Position numbers and translations under genes: made by a program. Shown piece after piece: positions 9,334-18,040 of a stretch of 64,000 nucleotides of DNA; within the stretch, counting starts at the first letter, position 1; each line of letters starts with the position of its first letter. The DNA lies in the NCBI RefSeq assembly GCF_001747105.1, contig NZ_MDGQ01000005.1:806001-870000 (forward strand). The letters are read 5' to 3'. The notes below the pieces were generated by a model, which had not been told where the DNA came from, searched no databases, and was given only the letters and a program-made list of their open reading frames with translations. Source of the stretch: Roseivirga misakiensis (GTDB lineage: Bacteria > Bacteroidota > Bacteroidia > Cytophagales > Cyclobacteriaceae).

Positions 9334-11367
9334 TTAACTTTTAATTTGAGCAATTAATTCATCTACCGAATTCACTGGAAGTTGACAAGCCTTGTTATAG
9401 CACAAGTAGTATGTAGTCTGTTCTCTAACCTGAGCTCTGTTTTGAAGTAAAGCCAGTTTGGATACTTCCTCCGGTTTTTTAGCCACTAAAATTTTATTGG
9501 GAATAAAACTTTTGTTGATCGCGTGCATGGCGGCTTGTGGGTCATCGCTCACAATTGCAATTTCAGCGGTAGGATAGGTCCTTAATGCATAAAGCGAGGC
9601 CCAATAAGCTAGGTCCTGGGGAGCCATGGTCACAATTCTATCAATTCGCTGAAGCATGCGGAGCGAAATTTGTGAATAGCGAGGTTCTTCCAGCAGAATT
9701 CCGAGTTTGTGAAGGTTTTGTGCCATGCTGGCATTTGATGACGGAATAACGTTGTCAAAAATTTCCTTTTTTCTGGTAATTAATCGTTCCGATTGATCTG
9801 AGGTAAAAAAGAATAGCTCTTCTTTCTGATCAAAGAAATTACTTAAAGTGGTTTCAGTCAGCTTTTCCGAGTAGTCGAGCCATTTTACATCAAATGTAAC
9901 TTCATAAAGGGCAATGAATGCTTCAATAACCGCCGCGTAGTCTTCTAAATAGCCTTCAATGCTCGCTTGACCATTTTTGAAGTTACGTTTCAATAAACCA
10001 TCGGTGTACACTTGATCGATAATGAATTGGGCGTTTTTCAAGGCCATCCGCAAGAATTTTTCTTCCTCAAAAACAGCGAACGCTTGACAAAGCCCTTTGA
10101 GCATCAGCCCATTCCAACCCGTTAATATTTTGTCATCCAGACCTGGCCTTATGCGAGAAGATCTTGCCTGTAAGAGTTTGTGATTAGCCGCCACGACCAC
10201 GTCTTGGAGTTCATCGACACTCATTTGGTGTTTTTGAGCTATTGATTCTTCGTCTCCCGAGCGATATGGTATATTTTTATTTCCCTCCCAATTACCACCA
10301 GTAATGTTATAGTAGTCCGCTATAATTTCGGCATCTGGGCCTAGTATTGTTTGAATTTCATCATCTCGCCAGACATAGAATTTCCCCTCTTCACCCTCGC
10401 TATCCGCGTCAAGGGCGGAGTAAAATCCATGCTCAGGGCTGGTCATTTCTCTTTCTAGCCAATCTATGGTTTGATAGACAATGTCTTGATATAATGGTGT
10501 TTTAAATTTTTGGAAGGCTTCGCTGTAAAGGGAAACTAATTGACCATTGTCATACAGCATCTTTTCAAAATGCGGTACAAACCAGTCCATGTCTGTTGAA
10601 TATCTCGTAAAACCACCACCGATTTGATCGTATAATCCGCCCCAGGCCATATGGTTAAGCGTTCGGACTACATGTTCGAGTGACGACTGGTTTTCATTGA
10701 TTGTTCCTTCCTTAAGTAGAAATCCGTAGGTAACAGGCATAGGGAACTTTGGTGCTCGATTATTTCCTCCTTTGTTTAGGTCAAAATTCTGGGCAAACTT
10801 TGAAGCCATTTCACGAAGAGTTTCTTTGGAAAAGCCATTGTCTTGAACTTGGAGGCCATACTTTTCGACTTCACTTTTACCAAGCGTCTGCATAAAACCG
10901 GTTGCAGATTTTTCTAGCTCCACCCGTTGGTTTTTAAAAACATCTCCAATTTGATTACAAAGTTTGGCCCATCCTTGTGGAGGGAAATAAGTGCCTCCGT
11001 AAAAAGGTCTTTGGTCGGGTAGCAGAAATACATTTAATGGCCAGCCTCCTTGTAAGCCCATCGCATGGACTGCATCCATATAAACTTGATCCACGTCTGG
11101 TCGCTCTTCTCGATCTACCTTTATACAAATGAAGTGCTCATTCATAATGGCAGCTATGTCTTCATTTTCAAAGCTTTCCCTTTCCATCACATGGCACCAA
11201 TGGCAGGCTGAATAGCCAACACTTACAATGATCGGTTTATCTTCTGTTTTGGCAATTGCTAAGGCTTCTTCTGACCATGGGTGCCAATCGACAGGATTAT
11301 GGGCGTGTTGTAAGAGGTAAGGTGAACTGGCCTCTGAAAGCCTATTCGTAAATCTATGGTTAGCCAT
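9334..11367 (-). CDS. DUF255 thioredoxin-like protein (YyaL/SSP411 family)
   Basis: 677 residues. The N-terminal thioredoxin-like domain (about 5-165) carries the family signature HNPVDWHPW and the active-site-like SACHWCH (Cys55, Cys58). The rest is a long (alpha/alpha)-barrel region similar to N-acylglucosamine 2-epimerase folds ([21 protein letters not shown]). Proteins of this family occur from bacteria to mammals (spermatogenesis-associated protein 20); a redox or sugar-linked role is assumed but unproven. No signal peptide, so cytosolic. It overlaps the upstream GSCFA gene by 8 bases, so the two are co-transcribed and probably translationally coupled. Confidence 0.93.
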   Translation of the reverse strand: MANHRFTNRLSEASSPYLLQHAHNPVDWHPWSEEALAIAKTEDKPIIVSVGYSACHWCHVMERESFENEDIAAIMNEHFICIKVDREERPDVDQVYMDAVHAMGLQGGWPLNVFLLPDQRPFYGGTYFPPQGWAKLCNQIGDVFKNQRVELEKSATGFMQTLGKSEVEKYGLQVQDNGFSKETLREMASKFAQNFDLNKGGNNRAPKFPMPVTYGFLLKEGTINENQSSLEHVVRTLNHMAWGGLYDQIGGGFTRYSTDMDWFVPHFEKMLYDNGQLVSLYSEAFQKFKTPLYQDIVYQTIDWLEREMTSPEHGFYSALDADSEGEEGKFYVWRDDEIQTILGPDAEIIADYYNITGGNWEGNKNIPYRSGDEESIAQKHQMSVDELQDVVVAANHKLLQARSSRIRPGLDDKILTGWNGLMLKGLCQAFAVFEEEKFLRMALKNAQFIIDQVYTDGLLKRNFKNGQASIEGYLEDYAAVIEAFIALYEVTFDVKWLDYSEKLTETTLSNFFDQKEELFFFTSDQSERLITRKKEIFDNVIPSSNASMAQNLHKLGILLEEPRYSQISLRMLQRIDRIVTMAPQDLAYWASLYALRTYPTAEIAIVSDDPQAAMHAINKSFIPNKILVAKKPEEVSKLALLQNRAQVREQTTYYLCYNKACQLPVNSVDELIAQIKS

Positions 11368-12340
11368 TGATGTTGAGTTGGGATTTGACTTTCGCTATTT
11401 CTTGTTTCACAGTGAGTTTTGATTGTAAGCCTTCTAATTTCTGTAAAGTGTTTCTCAAGAATTGTTGATGTTTCCCGCTTTTTGGGTTGAAAGCCTTGTG
11501 GGAGAGTGCCTTGGCTATACTTTGCCACTCATTGACTAGGTCTTGTGTTTTTTTACTGAAATAAGTTTTTGAAAAGACCTGCCATATGTAGTCAATACCC
11601 TGCTCATTGATATGAATTAGGTCTTTTTCATAAAAACGATAATCCCTTAAGTCGTCGAGCATAATTTCGTAAGAGGGGAAATAGTGCACATCTTCAGCCA
11701 TATCCGAGAGATAATGACAGGCCAATCGCAAAACTGATTTACTAACATTGTTCAGGGCTAATGTCTCTTTTGTGTGGCGCACGGGGCTTACAGTAAGCAC
11801 TATTTGTAAATCTGGATTTACCGCTTGAAGGTGTTCCTTCATGGTAAAGAAAGCTGGAATGATCTCCTGTACATCTAAAAGCCGTTTGTTGAATTCCTTT
11901 CGGGGCATTTTGTGACAGTTGGTCACCAGTAGCTTTCTTTTGGCAATTTCATGCACCCAAGCTGTACCGAATGTTAGAAATAGTACGTCAGCCTTTTTTA
12001 AGTCTTGTGCTACTTGGGAAAACTTCGATTCAATGTGCTTTTGTAAACCTATTTTAGATTCATGACTGACCGACGAGTGAAACTTGTAGTTGTAATATTG
12101 GCCGTCCCTTTTTAAGTAAGCGTCTTCAAGACCGTCCAATGAACCTAATGCTCCTTCAATAAGTTCGAAAAGCGATAATGGGTTAAATACGGTGCCGAAG
12201 GGATTGACATGCACTTTGAATTTGTTAGTAGAAAGCCTATTACCAATTTCATCGGCAAAACAAGACCCCATGGTTAGGATACTATCCGTATGTGTTAGTG
12301 ATATTGGGTGTCTTATGTCTTCAATTTCGGTGCGAAACAT
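11360..12340 (-). CDS. GSCFA family protein
   Basis: 326 residues. The name-giving GSCFA motif is at residues 25-29 ([13 protein letters not shown]), followed by [11 protein letters not shown] and [14 protein letters not shown] proteins belong to the SGNH/GDSL hydrolase-like group and are frequent in Bacteroidota and Proteobacteria; the substrate is unknown (carbohydrate ester hydrolysis is a guess). The GSC serine (Ser26) fits the block I nucleophile position. No signal peptide. First gene of a two-gene unit with the DUF255 gene (8-base overlap). A box one mismatch from the -7 consensus (TATCTTTA, 12344-12351) lies just before the ATG. It is divergent from the CBM48 gene, so the 243-base gap holds signals for both. 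Confidence 0.9.
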   Translation of the reverse strand: MFRTEIEDIRHPISLTHTDSILTMGSCFADEIGNRLSTNKFKVHVNPFGTVFNPLSLFELIEGALGSLDGLEDAYLKRDGQYYNYKFHSSVSHESKIGLQKHIESKFSQVAQDLKKADVLFLTFGTAWVHEIAKRKLLVTNCHKMPRKEFNKRLLDVQEIIPAFFTMKEHLQAVNPDLQIVLTVSPVRHTKETLALNNVSKSVLRLACHYLSDMAEDVHYFPSYEIMLDDLRDYRFYEKDLIHINEQGIDYIWQVFSKTYFSKKTQDLVNEWQSIAKALSHKAFNPKSGKHQQFLRNTLQKLEGLQSKLTVKQEIAKVKSQLNING

Positions 12341-12416
12341 ACCTAAAGATAGAGCAAGTTTTTGGCTTGAGTTATTAGTTTTTGTTCTATCGTAGAATCA
12401 GTTGGTGGGTTTATGG

Positions 12417-12430
12417 AAACGATTACGTTT
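12417..12430. promoter_or_regulatory. inverted repeat AAACG-N4-CGTTT
   Basis: Arms AAACG and CGTTT around ATTA. It is the first of three sites related to the LacI-family core AAACGTTT in the intergenic region before the CBM48 gene; here the two halves are pushed apart by four bases, so it is the weakest of the three. Confidence 0.3.
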
Positions 12431-12442
12431 GTTTAATTGAAA

Positions 12443-12456
12443 AACAAACGTTTGTT
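12443..12456. promoter_or_regulatory. 14-bp perfect palindrome, candidate LacI-family operator
   Basis: AACAAACGTTTGTT is identical to its reverse complement and contains the CG-centred AAACGTTT core typical of LacI/GalR/CcpA-type repressor sites. It lies 128 bases before the CBM48 start. No LacI-family gene is in the window, so the regulator would be elsewhere. Confidence 0.5.
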
Positions 12457-12500
12457 ATTCTGAATCCCCTGAAATAGAGGTGGTTACATCTCTTTCTCAG

Positions 12501-12513
12501 TGCAAACGTTTCA
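12501..12513. promoter_or_regulatory. candidate LacI-family operator TGCAAACGTTTCA
   Basis: Contains the palindromic AAACGTTT core and lies 71 bases before the CBM48 gene. It shares TGCAAACG followed by TT with the site at 21744-21756 upstream of glgE, suggesting one regulator for both glucan units. Basis is motif similarity only. Confidence 0.45.
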
Positions 12514-12583
12514 CTATATATTTAAGACTTTTTTTGTTGTCACAGCCATATCTTAAAACCTTTGAATTGTAAATTTTATTGAA

Positions 12584-12892
12584 ATGAGCATTAAGAAACA
12601 ATTTTTAAAGACTAAGCCGCAGGCAAACGTGACTTTCCAACTCGGAGCAGAGTCAGCTCCTGAAGCAAGTCAGGTAACATTGGTAGGTGATTTCAACAAC
12701 TGGGATGAAACTGCTACTGAAATGAAAAAATTAAAGTCTGGAGCGTTTAAGGCGACTGTAAAGCTTGAGACTGGAAAAGAGTATCAGTTCAGATATTTAA
12801 TCGACGGAAAGGTTTGGGAGAATGATTGGGCGGCTGATAAATACGTTCCTAACAACTTCACTTTCGAAGATAATTCTGTAGTAGCGCTTTAA
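12584..12892 (+). CDS. small isoamylase-type early-set (CBM48) protein
   Basis: 102 residues consisting of a single glycogen-binding early-set fold. Signatures VTLVGDFNNWDE (about 32-43), a Lys/Thr-rich middle and EYQFRYLIDGKVWENDW (about 66-82) match AMPK-type CBM48 domains that bind alpha-glucan. No catalytic domain and no signal peptide, so a soluble cytosolic glycogen-binding protein is likely. It has its own transcript: candidate operators upstream and a hairpin plus T-tract at 12931-12968 downstream. It stands near the glgE-mak-glgB-GH57 operon on the opposite strand. Inference: it attaches to or regulates glycogen made by that operon. Confidence 0.9.
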   Translation: MSIKKQFLKTKPQANVTFQLGAESAPEASQVTLVGDFNNWDETATEMKKLKSGAFKATVKLETGKEYQFRYLIDGKVWENDWAADKYVPNNFTFEDNSVVAL

Positions 12893-12930
12893 AGCTATAA
12901 AGATCCATAGGTAGTTCTCATTGAGAGCTT

Positions 12931-12968
12931 AAAGCGGTTGTCGATTGATGGCCGCTTTTCCTTTTTTA
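12931..12968 (+). terminator. terminator after CBM48 gene
   Basis: A 7-bp stem AAAGCGG/CCGCTTT (12931-12937 with 12952-12958) is followed by a pyrimidine run ending in TTTTTT, 39 bases after the CBM48 stop. The loop is 14 bases, so stability is moderate. Confidence 0.65.
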
Positions 12969-12993
12969 TACCAAATGGTTCAGCATAAGGCAT

Positions 12994-13021
12994 AAAAAAA
13001 GCCGATCGACTGACCGGCTTT
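12994..13021 (-). terminator. terminator after small exported-protein gene
   Basis: On the minus strand the stem AAAGCCG/CGGCTTT is followed by a run of T, 47 bases downstream of the stop at 13068. Good intrinsic terminator form. Confidence 0.75.
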
Positions 13022-13067
13022 AAACCAAGATTTAACCCTAATAACTATTGACTAGATAGTTGTTTTC

Positions 13068-13451
13068 TTATTCAGAAAGTCTGTAGTATTTCTTACCAGC
13101 AAATTCGCTCATGTAATCTGCTTTGTTTACAAGCTTTCTTAATTCGTTATCTTCTGCAGGGTTTCCAGTTGAAACAAGGTTGTTTTCGTTATCGAAGATG
13201 CTTACTTGCTCAACTTGTTCTTCCATTTCTAGGTAAATTTCTTCTTCTAGGGTTAGTTCCTCTTCAGCGTAGAACTGCTCAACCTCAGCGATGAGTTGTG
13301 CTTCCATCACTGACATCTTAGTGCTGTTTAAATCTTCAGATTTCAAGTTACCAGCTTGAAGTAGTGTAACTGCTGCAAGCAATACAGCGATTAAAGCGCT
13401 TACGTTTTTGACTTTCGGGCTTCTGTTGTTTTTGACTATTGGGCTATTCAT
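13068..13451 (-). CDS. small exported or membrane-anchored acidic protein
   Basis: 127 residues. A basic N-terminus (to about 17) leads into a hydrophobic segment (18-34, VSALIAVLLAAVTLLQAG), either a signal peptide or a single membrane anchor. The remainder is very acidic, with Glu-rich stretches around 55-85 (EEELTLEEEIYLEMEEQVEQ), and ends in a short basic-aromatic GKKYYRLSE. I do not recognise a family; similar short acidic exported proteins are frequent in Cytophagales. Supported as real by a consistent start, a downstream terminator at 12994-13021 and an isolated transcription unit. An inverted repeat TTACAAT/ATTGTAA (13492-13518) lies upstream. Confidence 0.75.
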   Translation of the reverse strand: MNSPIVKNNRSPKVKNVSALIAVLLAAVTLLQAGNLKSEDLNSTKMSVMEAQLIAEVEQFYAEEELTLEEEIYLEMEEQVEQVSIFDNENNLVSTGNPAEDNELRKLVNKADYMSEFAGKKYYRLSE

Positions 13452-13491
13452 GATTTTGTTTTTTTAATTATTAACTGACCTGCCAATTAAT

Positions 13492-13518
13492 TTACAATGG
13501 CTGTGCCACAAATTGTAA
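13492..13518. promoter_or_regulatory. inverted repeat upstream of exported-protein gene
   Basis: Arms TTACAAT and ATTGTAA are separated by 13 bases, 41 bases before the ATG of the 127-residue protein. This could be an operator or chance in AT-rich DNA. Confidence 0.25.
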
Positions 13519-13564
13519 GTATCTGTAAATCAGTGTAATAAAATCATGTGTGCATTTTTGAACG

Positions 13565-13593
13565 AAAAAAGGTGTACGATTTTCGTACACCTT
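13565..13593 (-). terminator. terminator of the glgE-mak-glgB-GH57 operon
   Basis: A perfect 10-bp stem AAGGTGTACG/CGTACACCTT with a 5-base loop is followed on the minus strand by TTTTTT. It lies 64 bases beyond the GH57 stop and closes the glucan operon. Confidence 0.85.
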
Positions 13594-13609
13594 ATGATTG
13601 GTATTGGAA

Positions 13610-13627
13610 CACATTCGAACGAATGTG
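13610..13627. other. 8-bp inverted repeat before the operon terminator
   Basis: CACATTCG-AA-CGAATGTG lies between the GH57 stop and the terminator hairpin. The two-base spacer is too tight for a normal RNA hairpin without opening a base pair, so a protein site or a 3'-end-protecting structure are both possible. Confidence 0.35.
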
Positions 13628-13656
13628 GTATCGCCAAGCTTGTAATTCTAAAATCT

Positions 13657-16083
13657 TTAGACGCTCACCGGATTACTTTTGATAAAGCTCAAATCAATAT
13701 TGATTTCTTGTGCAATTTGCTCCAGTAGTTCGACAACTACTTGATTAGCATCGGTTGGGCTTCCTTCTTTTGATATTAATGATTTACTCAGCTCAAAAAC
13801 GTTATTCTGTAGGTTTACTAAGAGCGGACTCAAGTGTACCTTCTTGTAAAGCTTCATCGTTTTAAGAATTTCCTCAAGAATCGAATAATTCGATAGGTCT
13901 TTCTGGAACTCACCAAACATATGATCCAAACGATCATTAAGCTTAGCACTGATTAATTCACCATTGAGTTTTACATCCCATTTGAGTGTTTCTTCCACAA
14001 GCTCTTCCATGCGTTCAATGGCAAAGTGACCATTCGTGAATAGGTCTTTGAACTCGATATTGATAACATCGTCAATGTTTTGTTTCAAAGTAGGAGGGAT
14101 TTGAAGCTTCTGTCCCTTCATTACATTAAGGATACCATAGTTTCTATCATAGATTTTACGATAGGAATCATAAGCTAAATCTTCACTGTCTGCCAAGTAT
14201 TGATTGAGCAGCTTCATTTGTTCATCCTTAAACATGCCAAAGAATGAGAAAGTATGTGCTCTAAATTTCTCCTTGATAATATCCACCACTAAAGCCGCAT
14301 TACTTTTTTCGAATGCATCCGTTAAGGCCGTAGATATTGGGCTGAATTCTTTTGTCGTTAATCGCTTACAGGTTCCACCGATAATATGGTGTTGACCGAG
14401 ATAAAGCACCACAAAGCTGAATTCTTTCTTAGAGGTAGTTACTTTAGAATTAACCACGGTGGTACCGTAAGCGAGCTTTTGAAGTCCCGCACTCTTCCTT
14501 TCGAAAAATAAGCTCTTACAATCGTAATTCAGGACGGTAAGACTTTGTGGATTATCGGCAAAAAGTGAGGCGACAGCATAGTGCATGCCCACTTGGGTAA
14601 GCGATAATTGATAAGGTAGTATGTGCTTTAGATAAATATCTTTTCCAGTACCTTCTTCTTTTACATTACTTTCTGCCTTGGCTAAATCTTCTATGAAATC
14701 ATTTTCAAAGCGATGATTAGACTCACTTTCGGCTAGTTGAATCGCGCGACATGCATACTGTAGAATTTGTAGCGTTTCTATTCCTGAAATGTCATTGAAG
14801 AACCAACCACAACTGGTATACATGAGCATGGCATTTCGCTGCATTTCCAGCATTCTCATCACATGAGTTCGCTCATTATCTGTGAGTTGTACTTTGATAT
14901 GTTTCTTTAAAAATCTATTCAGGTTGGGTTTAGAGCGATCGAGTACGATTCGTATATAATCGTTTCGCATACCCCAAGGATCATCTGTGAATTTAGCTAA
15001 CCCTTCTTCATAGATATTGATCATTTTATCGCGCGCATTGTCTAAGGCTGTCCTTAACGGTTCACGCCATTTCTGATGCCAGTGCCCTTCACCACCGGTA
15101 TGGCAGCCGCAATTGCTTCGCCACCTTTCTACTCCGTGAACACAGCTCCAAGAACTATTCTCGTGAATTTGAACTTCATATTCTGGTTCAAATAGAGATA
15201 GATACTGCCCGTAATTGGTAATTTTGGTAAGATTGTTCTCTTCAATATAACGGAGGCAATAGGCTAAAGCCATGTCCCCGTTTTTATGGTGATGCCCGTA
15301 ACTTTCGCCATCAGTGGCAATATGGACGAATTGCCGATCGGATTCTTGCCGAAAGCCTTCCATTAAGTCATGGGCGAAGCGCTTGCCATCTTGTAGAATT
15401 CCTTTAAACGCTACATTTTGCGATCGCTGACCATCGTAAAAGAACAATGCGATCGATTTACCATTTGGTAGATTATAGGTGTAGTGCTTGTTTGAATCAA
15501 TACCCTCTATCCAGTCTTTAGCACCTTTTTTTCTGAATCTAGCGGCTTGTCTTGGCGCAAGTAAGGAGTATTTAATCCCTTGATCGGCCATGATTTCGAG
15601 TGTCTCCGTATCAACGGCGGCTTCTCCTAGCCACATGCCTTCTGGCATTCGACCAAATCGATTCTTAAAGTCTTCAATTCCCCAAATTACTTGCGTCTCC
15701 TTATCCCTTCGATTAGCCAAAGGCATAATCAAATGGTTGTAAACCTGTGCCACAGCAGATCCATGTCCTCCAAAATTGAGCATGCTCTCCTTGTCAGAAT
15801 CTAGAATTGCTTGATAGGTGGTTTGGGCGTGTTGTTCCATCCATGAAAGCACGGTTGGTCCAAAATTGAAGCTGATTTTAGAGTAATTATTTACAATGTC
15901 AATGATCTTGCCTTCGTCATTGAGCACGCGCGAAAAGGCATTTGGGTAATAGCTTTCTCGCGTAATTCGTTCATTCCAATCGTGGTAAGGGAAAGCACTC
16001 GGTTGAATTTCTATCTTTTCTAACCAAGCATTCTCTCTCGGGGGCTGATAAAAGTGCCCGTGTATACATAAGTATCTATCCAT
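13657..16083 (-). CDS. glycoside hydrolase family 57 protein with DUF3536
   Basis: 808 residues. The GH57 beta/alpha barrel starts at once (CIHGHFYQPPRE, 6-17). The catalytic regions are visible: GMWLGEAAVD (149-158), where Glu154 fits the nucleophile, and ATDGESYGHHH (256-266), where Asp258 fits the acid/base. The C-terminal half is the DUF3536-type helical region. GH57 members include alpha-amylases, amylopullulanases, 4-alpha-glucanotransferases and branching enzymes; which applies here cannot be fixed, though retention in a GlgE operon favours an alpha-glucan debranching or glucanotransferase role. No signal peptide, so cytosolic. It is the last gene of the operon, 11 bases after glgB. 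Confidence 0.9.
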   Translation of the reverse strand: MDRYLCIHGHFYQPPRENAWLEKIEIQPSAFPYHDWNERITRESYYPNAFSRVLNDEGKIIDIVNNYSKISFNFGPTVLSWMEQHAQTTYQAILDSDKESMLNFGGHGSAVAQVYNHLIMPLANRRDKETQVIWGIEDFKNRFGRMPEGMWLGEAAVDTETLEIMADQGIKYSLLAPRQAARFRKKGAKDWIEGIDSNKHYTYNLPNGKSIALFFYDGQRSQNVAFKGILQDGKRFAHDLMEGFRQESDRQFVHIATDGESYGHHHKNGDMALAYCLRYIEENNLTKITNYGQYLSLFEPEYEVQIHENSSWSCVHGVERWRSNCGCHTGGEGHWHQKWREPLRTALDNARDKMINIYEEGLAKFTDDPWGMRNDYIRIVLDRSKPNLNRFLKKHIKVQLTDNERTHVMRMLEMQRNAMLMYTSCGWFFNDISGIETLQILQYACRAIQLAESESNHRFENDFIEDLAKAESNVKEEGTGKDIYLKHILPYQLSLTQVGMHYAVASLFADNPQSLTVLNYDCKSLFFERKSAGLQKLAYGTTVVNSKVTTSKKEFSFVVLYLGQHHIIGGTCKRLTTKEFSPISTALTDAFEKSNAALVVDIIKEKFRAHTFSFFGMFKDEQMKLLNQYLADSEDLAYDSYRKIYDRNYGILNVMKGQKLQIPPTLKQNIDDVINIEFKDLFTNGHFAIERMEELVEETLKWDVKLNGELISAKLNDRLDHMFGEFQKDLSNYSILEEILKTMKLYKKVHLSPLLVNLQNNVFELSKSLISKEGSPTDANQVVVELLEQIAQEINIDLSFIKSNPVSV

Positions 16084-16094
16084 CTACGCTGACT

Positions 16095-18038
16095 CTACTT
16101 TTTCTTTTTTGTTGTTTTGGCTGGTTTAGCCTTTTGTTTTAAGATGATAACGCCTAAAGGAGGCAGTTTTAGGTCTAGTGATTTAACTCGGCCATGTTGC
16201 GGTGTGGCTTCTGATTTTATAAGCCCTTCATTTAGAACCCCGCTTCCCCAGAATTCCTTCTCATCAGAGTTAAAGATCTCTTCCCAGTCACCGCCATCAA
16301 TTCCTATACGATAGCTTTCGCGCACCACTGGCGTGAAATTACAAACGACCACTAGGTTGTCTTTAGCATTTTTACCTTTTCGAATGTAGCTGAGAGCTGA
16401 GTTTTGGTTGTCATTTAATTCAATCCATTCAAATCCTTCGGCACTAAAGCTATTTTCATAAAGGGCCTTCTCGTTTTTCAATAAGGTGTTAAGCTTTCTC
16501 GTTAACGCTTGCATGCCTTTATGCGGTGCATGATCTAAAAGATCCCATGGAATGGAATAGTCATGTTGCCACTCTGTAGTTTGACCAATTTCTCCACCCA
16601 TAAATACCAGCTTAGTTCCTGGGTGTGTATACATGTAAGCGTATAACAAACGAAGGTTCGCGAATCTTTGCCACTCATCGCCTGGCATTCTATCTAGTAA
16701 CGGTCCTTTGCCATGCACCACTTCATCATGTGAGAGTGGCAGCATAAAGTTTTCAGTAAACGCATAGTTTAAACTGAAAGTGATATTGTTTTGGTGGTAT
16801 TGACGGTAATAGGCGTCTTTTTTGAAGTATTCAAGAGTATCATTCATCCAGCCCATCATCCATTTCATACCAAATCCAAGACCTCCTACATAAGTAGGTC
16901 TGGATACTGATGGCCACGATGTTGATTCTTCGGCAATCGTCTGAACACCGTCTAACTCACCGTATACGGTTTCGTTTAGTTCTTTTAAGAAGCTTACTGC
17001 CTCTAGGTTTTCTCGTCCTCCATGCTGGTTAGGTACCCATTCTCCTTCTTTTCTTGAATAGTCCAAGTAGAGCATCGAAGCTACGGCATCTACCCGCAAA
17101 CCATCGGTGTGGAAGGTATCTAGCCAATACATGGCACTACTGATCAAAAAGGCCCTGACTTCATTTCTTCCATAGTTGAAGATGTAAGAACTCCAATCAG
17201 GGTGATACCCCTGTCTTGGATCGGCATGCTCGAATAGGTGAGTCCCATCGAAGTTGAAAAGTCCATGCGCATCGCTCGGGAAATGTGATGGTACCCAATC
17301 GAGGATCACACCAATTTCTTCCTTGTGGAAAGCGTCAATCATGGCCATGAATTCGTCTGGTGTTCCATAACGAGAAGATGGCGCGAAATAGCCTGTGCAC
17401 TGGTATCCCCATGAACCGAAGAACGGATGCTCCATCACGGGCATAAATTCTACATGGGTATAACCCATATCTTTCACATAGGATACTAGTTCTTTACTGA
17501 GCTGCTTGTAGGATAAGGAGTTTCCGTCTTTATCTCTTTTCCATGAGCCTAAGTGTACTTCATAAACCGAGTATGGCTGGTTGAGTCCATTTTTCTCTTT
17601 TCTGGACTTCATCCATTTGCTGTCCTTCCATTTATAATCGGTTTCCCAAACGATTGAAGCCGTTTTTGGCGGTACTTCCCAATACATAGCGAACGGATCG
17701 CCTTTTTCCAGTATTTGGCCGAAGTTGTTTGAGTGGATTTTGTACTTATAAACGGTTCCTTTTTCAATCCCTTCTATGAATCCTTCCCAAATACCGGATC
17801 CATCCCAACGCGGGTATAACTCGTACCCTTCGCCGTTCCAATAATTGAAATCACCAATTACTTGGACTTTTTCAGCATTGGGTGCCCAAACTGAAAATTG
17901 CGTTCCTTTTTTGCCATCTACTTCTATGAGCTTTGAGCCTAATTTTTCGTAGAGTTTGAAATGCTTTCCTGATTTGAAAAGCTCGCCATCAAAATCTGTC
18001 AATAAGGAATTTGCAGTGGTAAATTGATGTTGTTCCAT
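16095..18038 (-). CDS. glgB: 1,4-alpha-glucan branching enzyme (GH13)
   Basis: 647 residues. A CBM48 early-set domain (about 40-130; VQVIGDFNYWNG) precedes the GH13 barrel. Catalytic residues are seen: nucleophile Asp317 in GLRVDAV, acid Glu370 in TIAEEST (53 residues apart, as in E. coli GlgB) and the SHDEVVHGKG region (His437, Asp438). The C-terminus is a beta domain ending in a lysine-rich tail (KPAKTTKKKK). It introduces alpha-1,6 branches into the linear glucan made by GlgE. It lies 2 bases after the maltokinase stop and 11 bases before the GH57 gene, in a tight operon. Confidence 0.96.
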   Translation of the reverse strand: MEQHQFTTANSLLTDFDGELFKSGKHFKLYEKLGSKLIEVDGKKGTQFSVWAPNAEKVQVIGDFNYWNGEGYELYPRWDGSGIWEGFIEGIEKGTVYKYKIHSNNFGQILEKGDPFAMYWEVPPKTASIVWETDYKWKDSKWMKSRKEKNGLNQPYSVYEVHLGSWKRDKDGNSLSYKQLSKELVSYVKDMGYTHVEFMPVMEHPFFGSWGYQCTGYFAPSSRYGTPDEFMAMIDAFHKEEIGVILDWVPSHFPSDAHGLFNFDGTHLFEHADPRQGYHPDWSSYIFNYGRNEVRAFLISSAMYWLDTFHTDGLRVDAVASMLYLDYSRKEGEWVPNQHGGRENLEAVSFLKELNETVYGELDGVQTIAEESTSWPSVSRPTYVGGLGFGMKWMMGWMNDTLEYFKKDAYYRQYHQNNITFSLNYAFTENFMLPLSHDEVVHGKGPLLDRMPGDEWQRFANLRLLYAYMYTHPGTKLVFMGGEIGQTTEWQHDYSIPWDLLDHAPHKGMQALTRKLNTLLKNEKALYENSFSAEGFEWIELNDNQNSALSYIRKGKNAKDNLVVVCNFTPVVRESYRIGIDGGDWEEIFNSDEKEFWGSGVLNEGLIKSEATPQHGRVKSLDLKLPPLGVIILKQKAKPAKTTKKKK

Positions 18039-18040
18039 AG

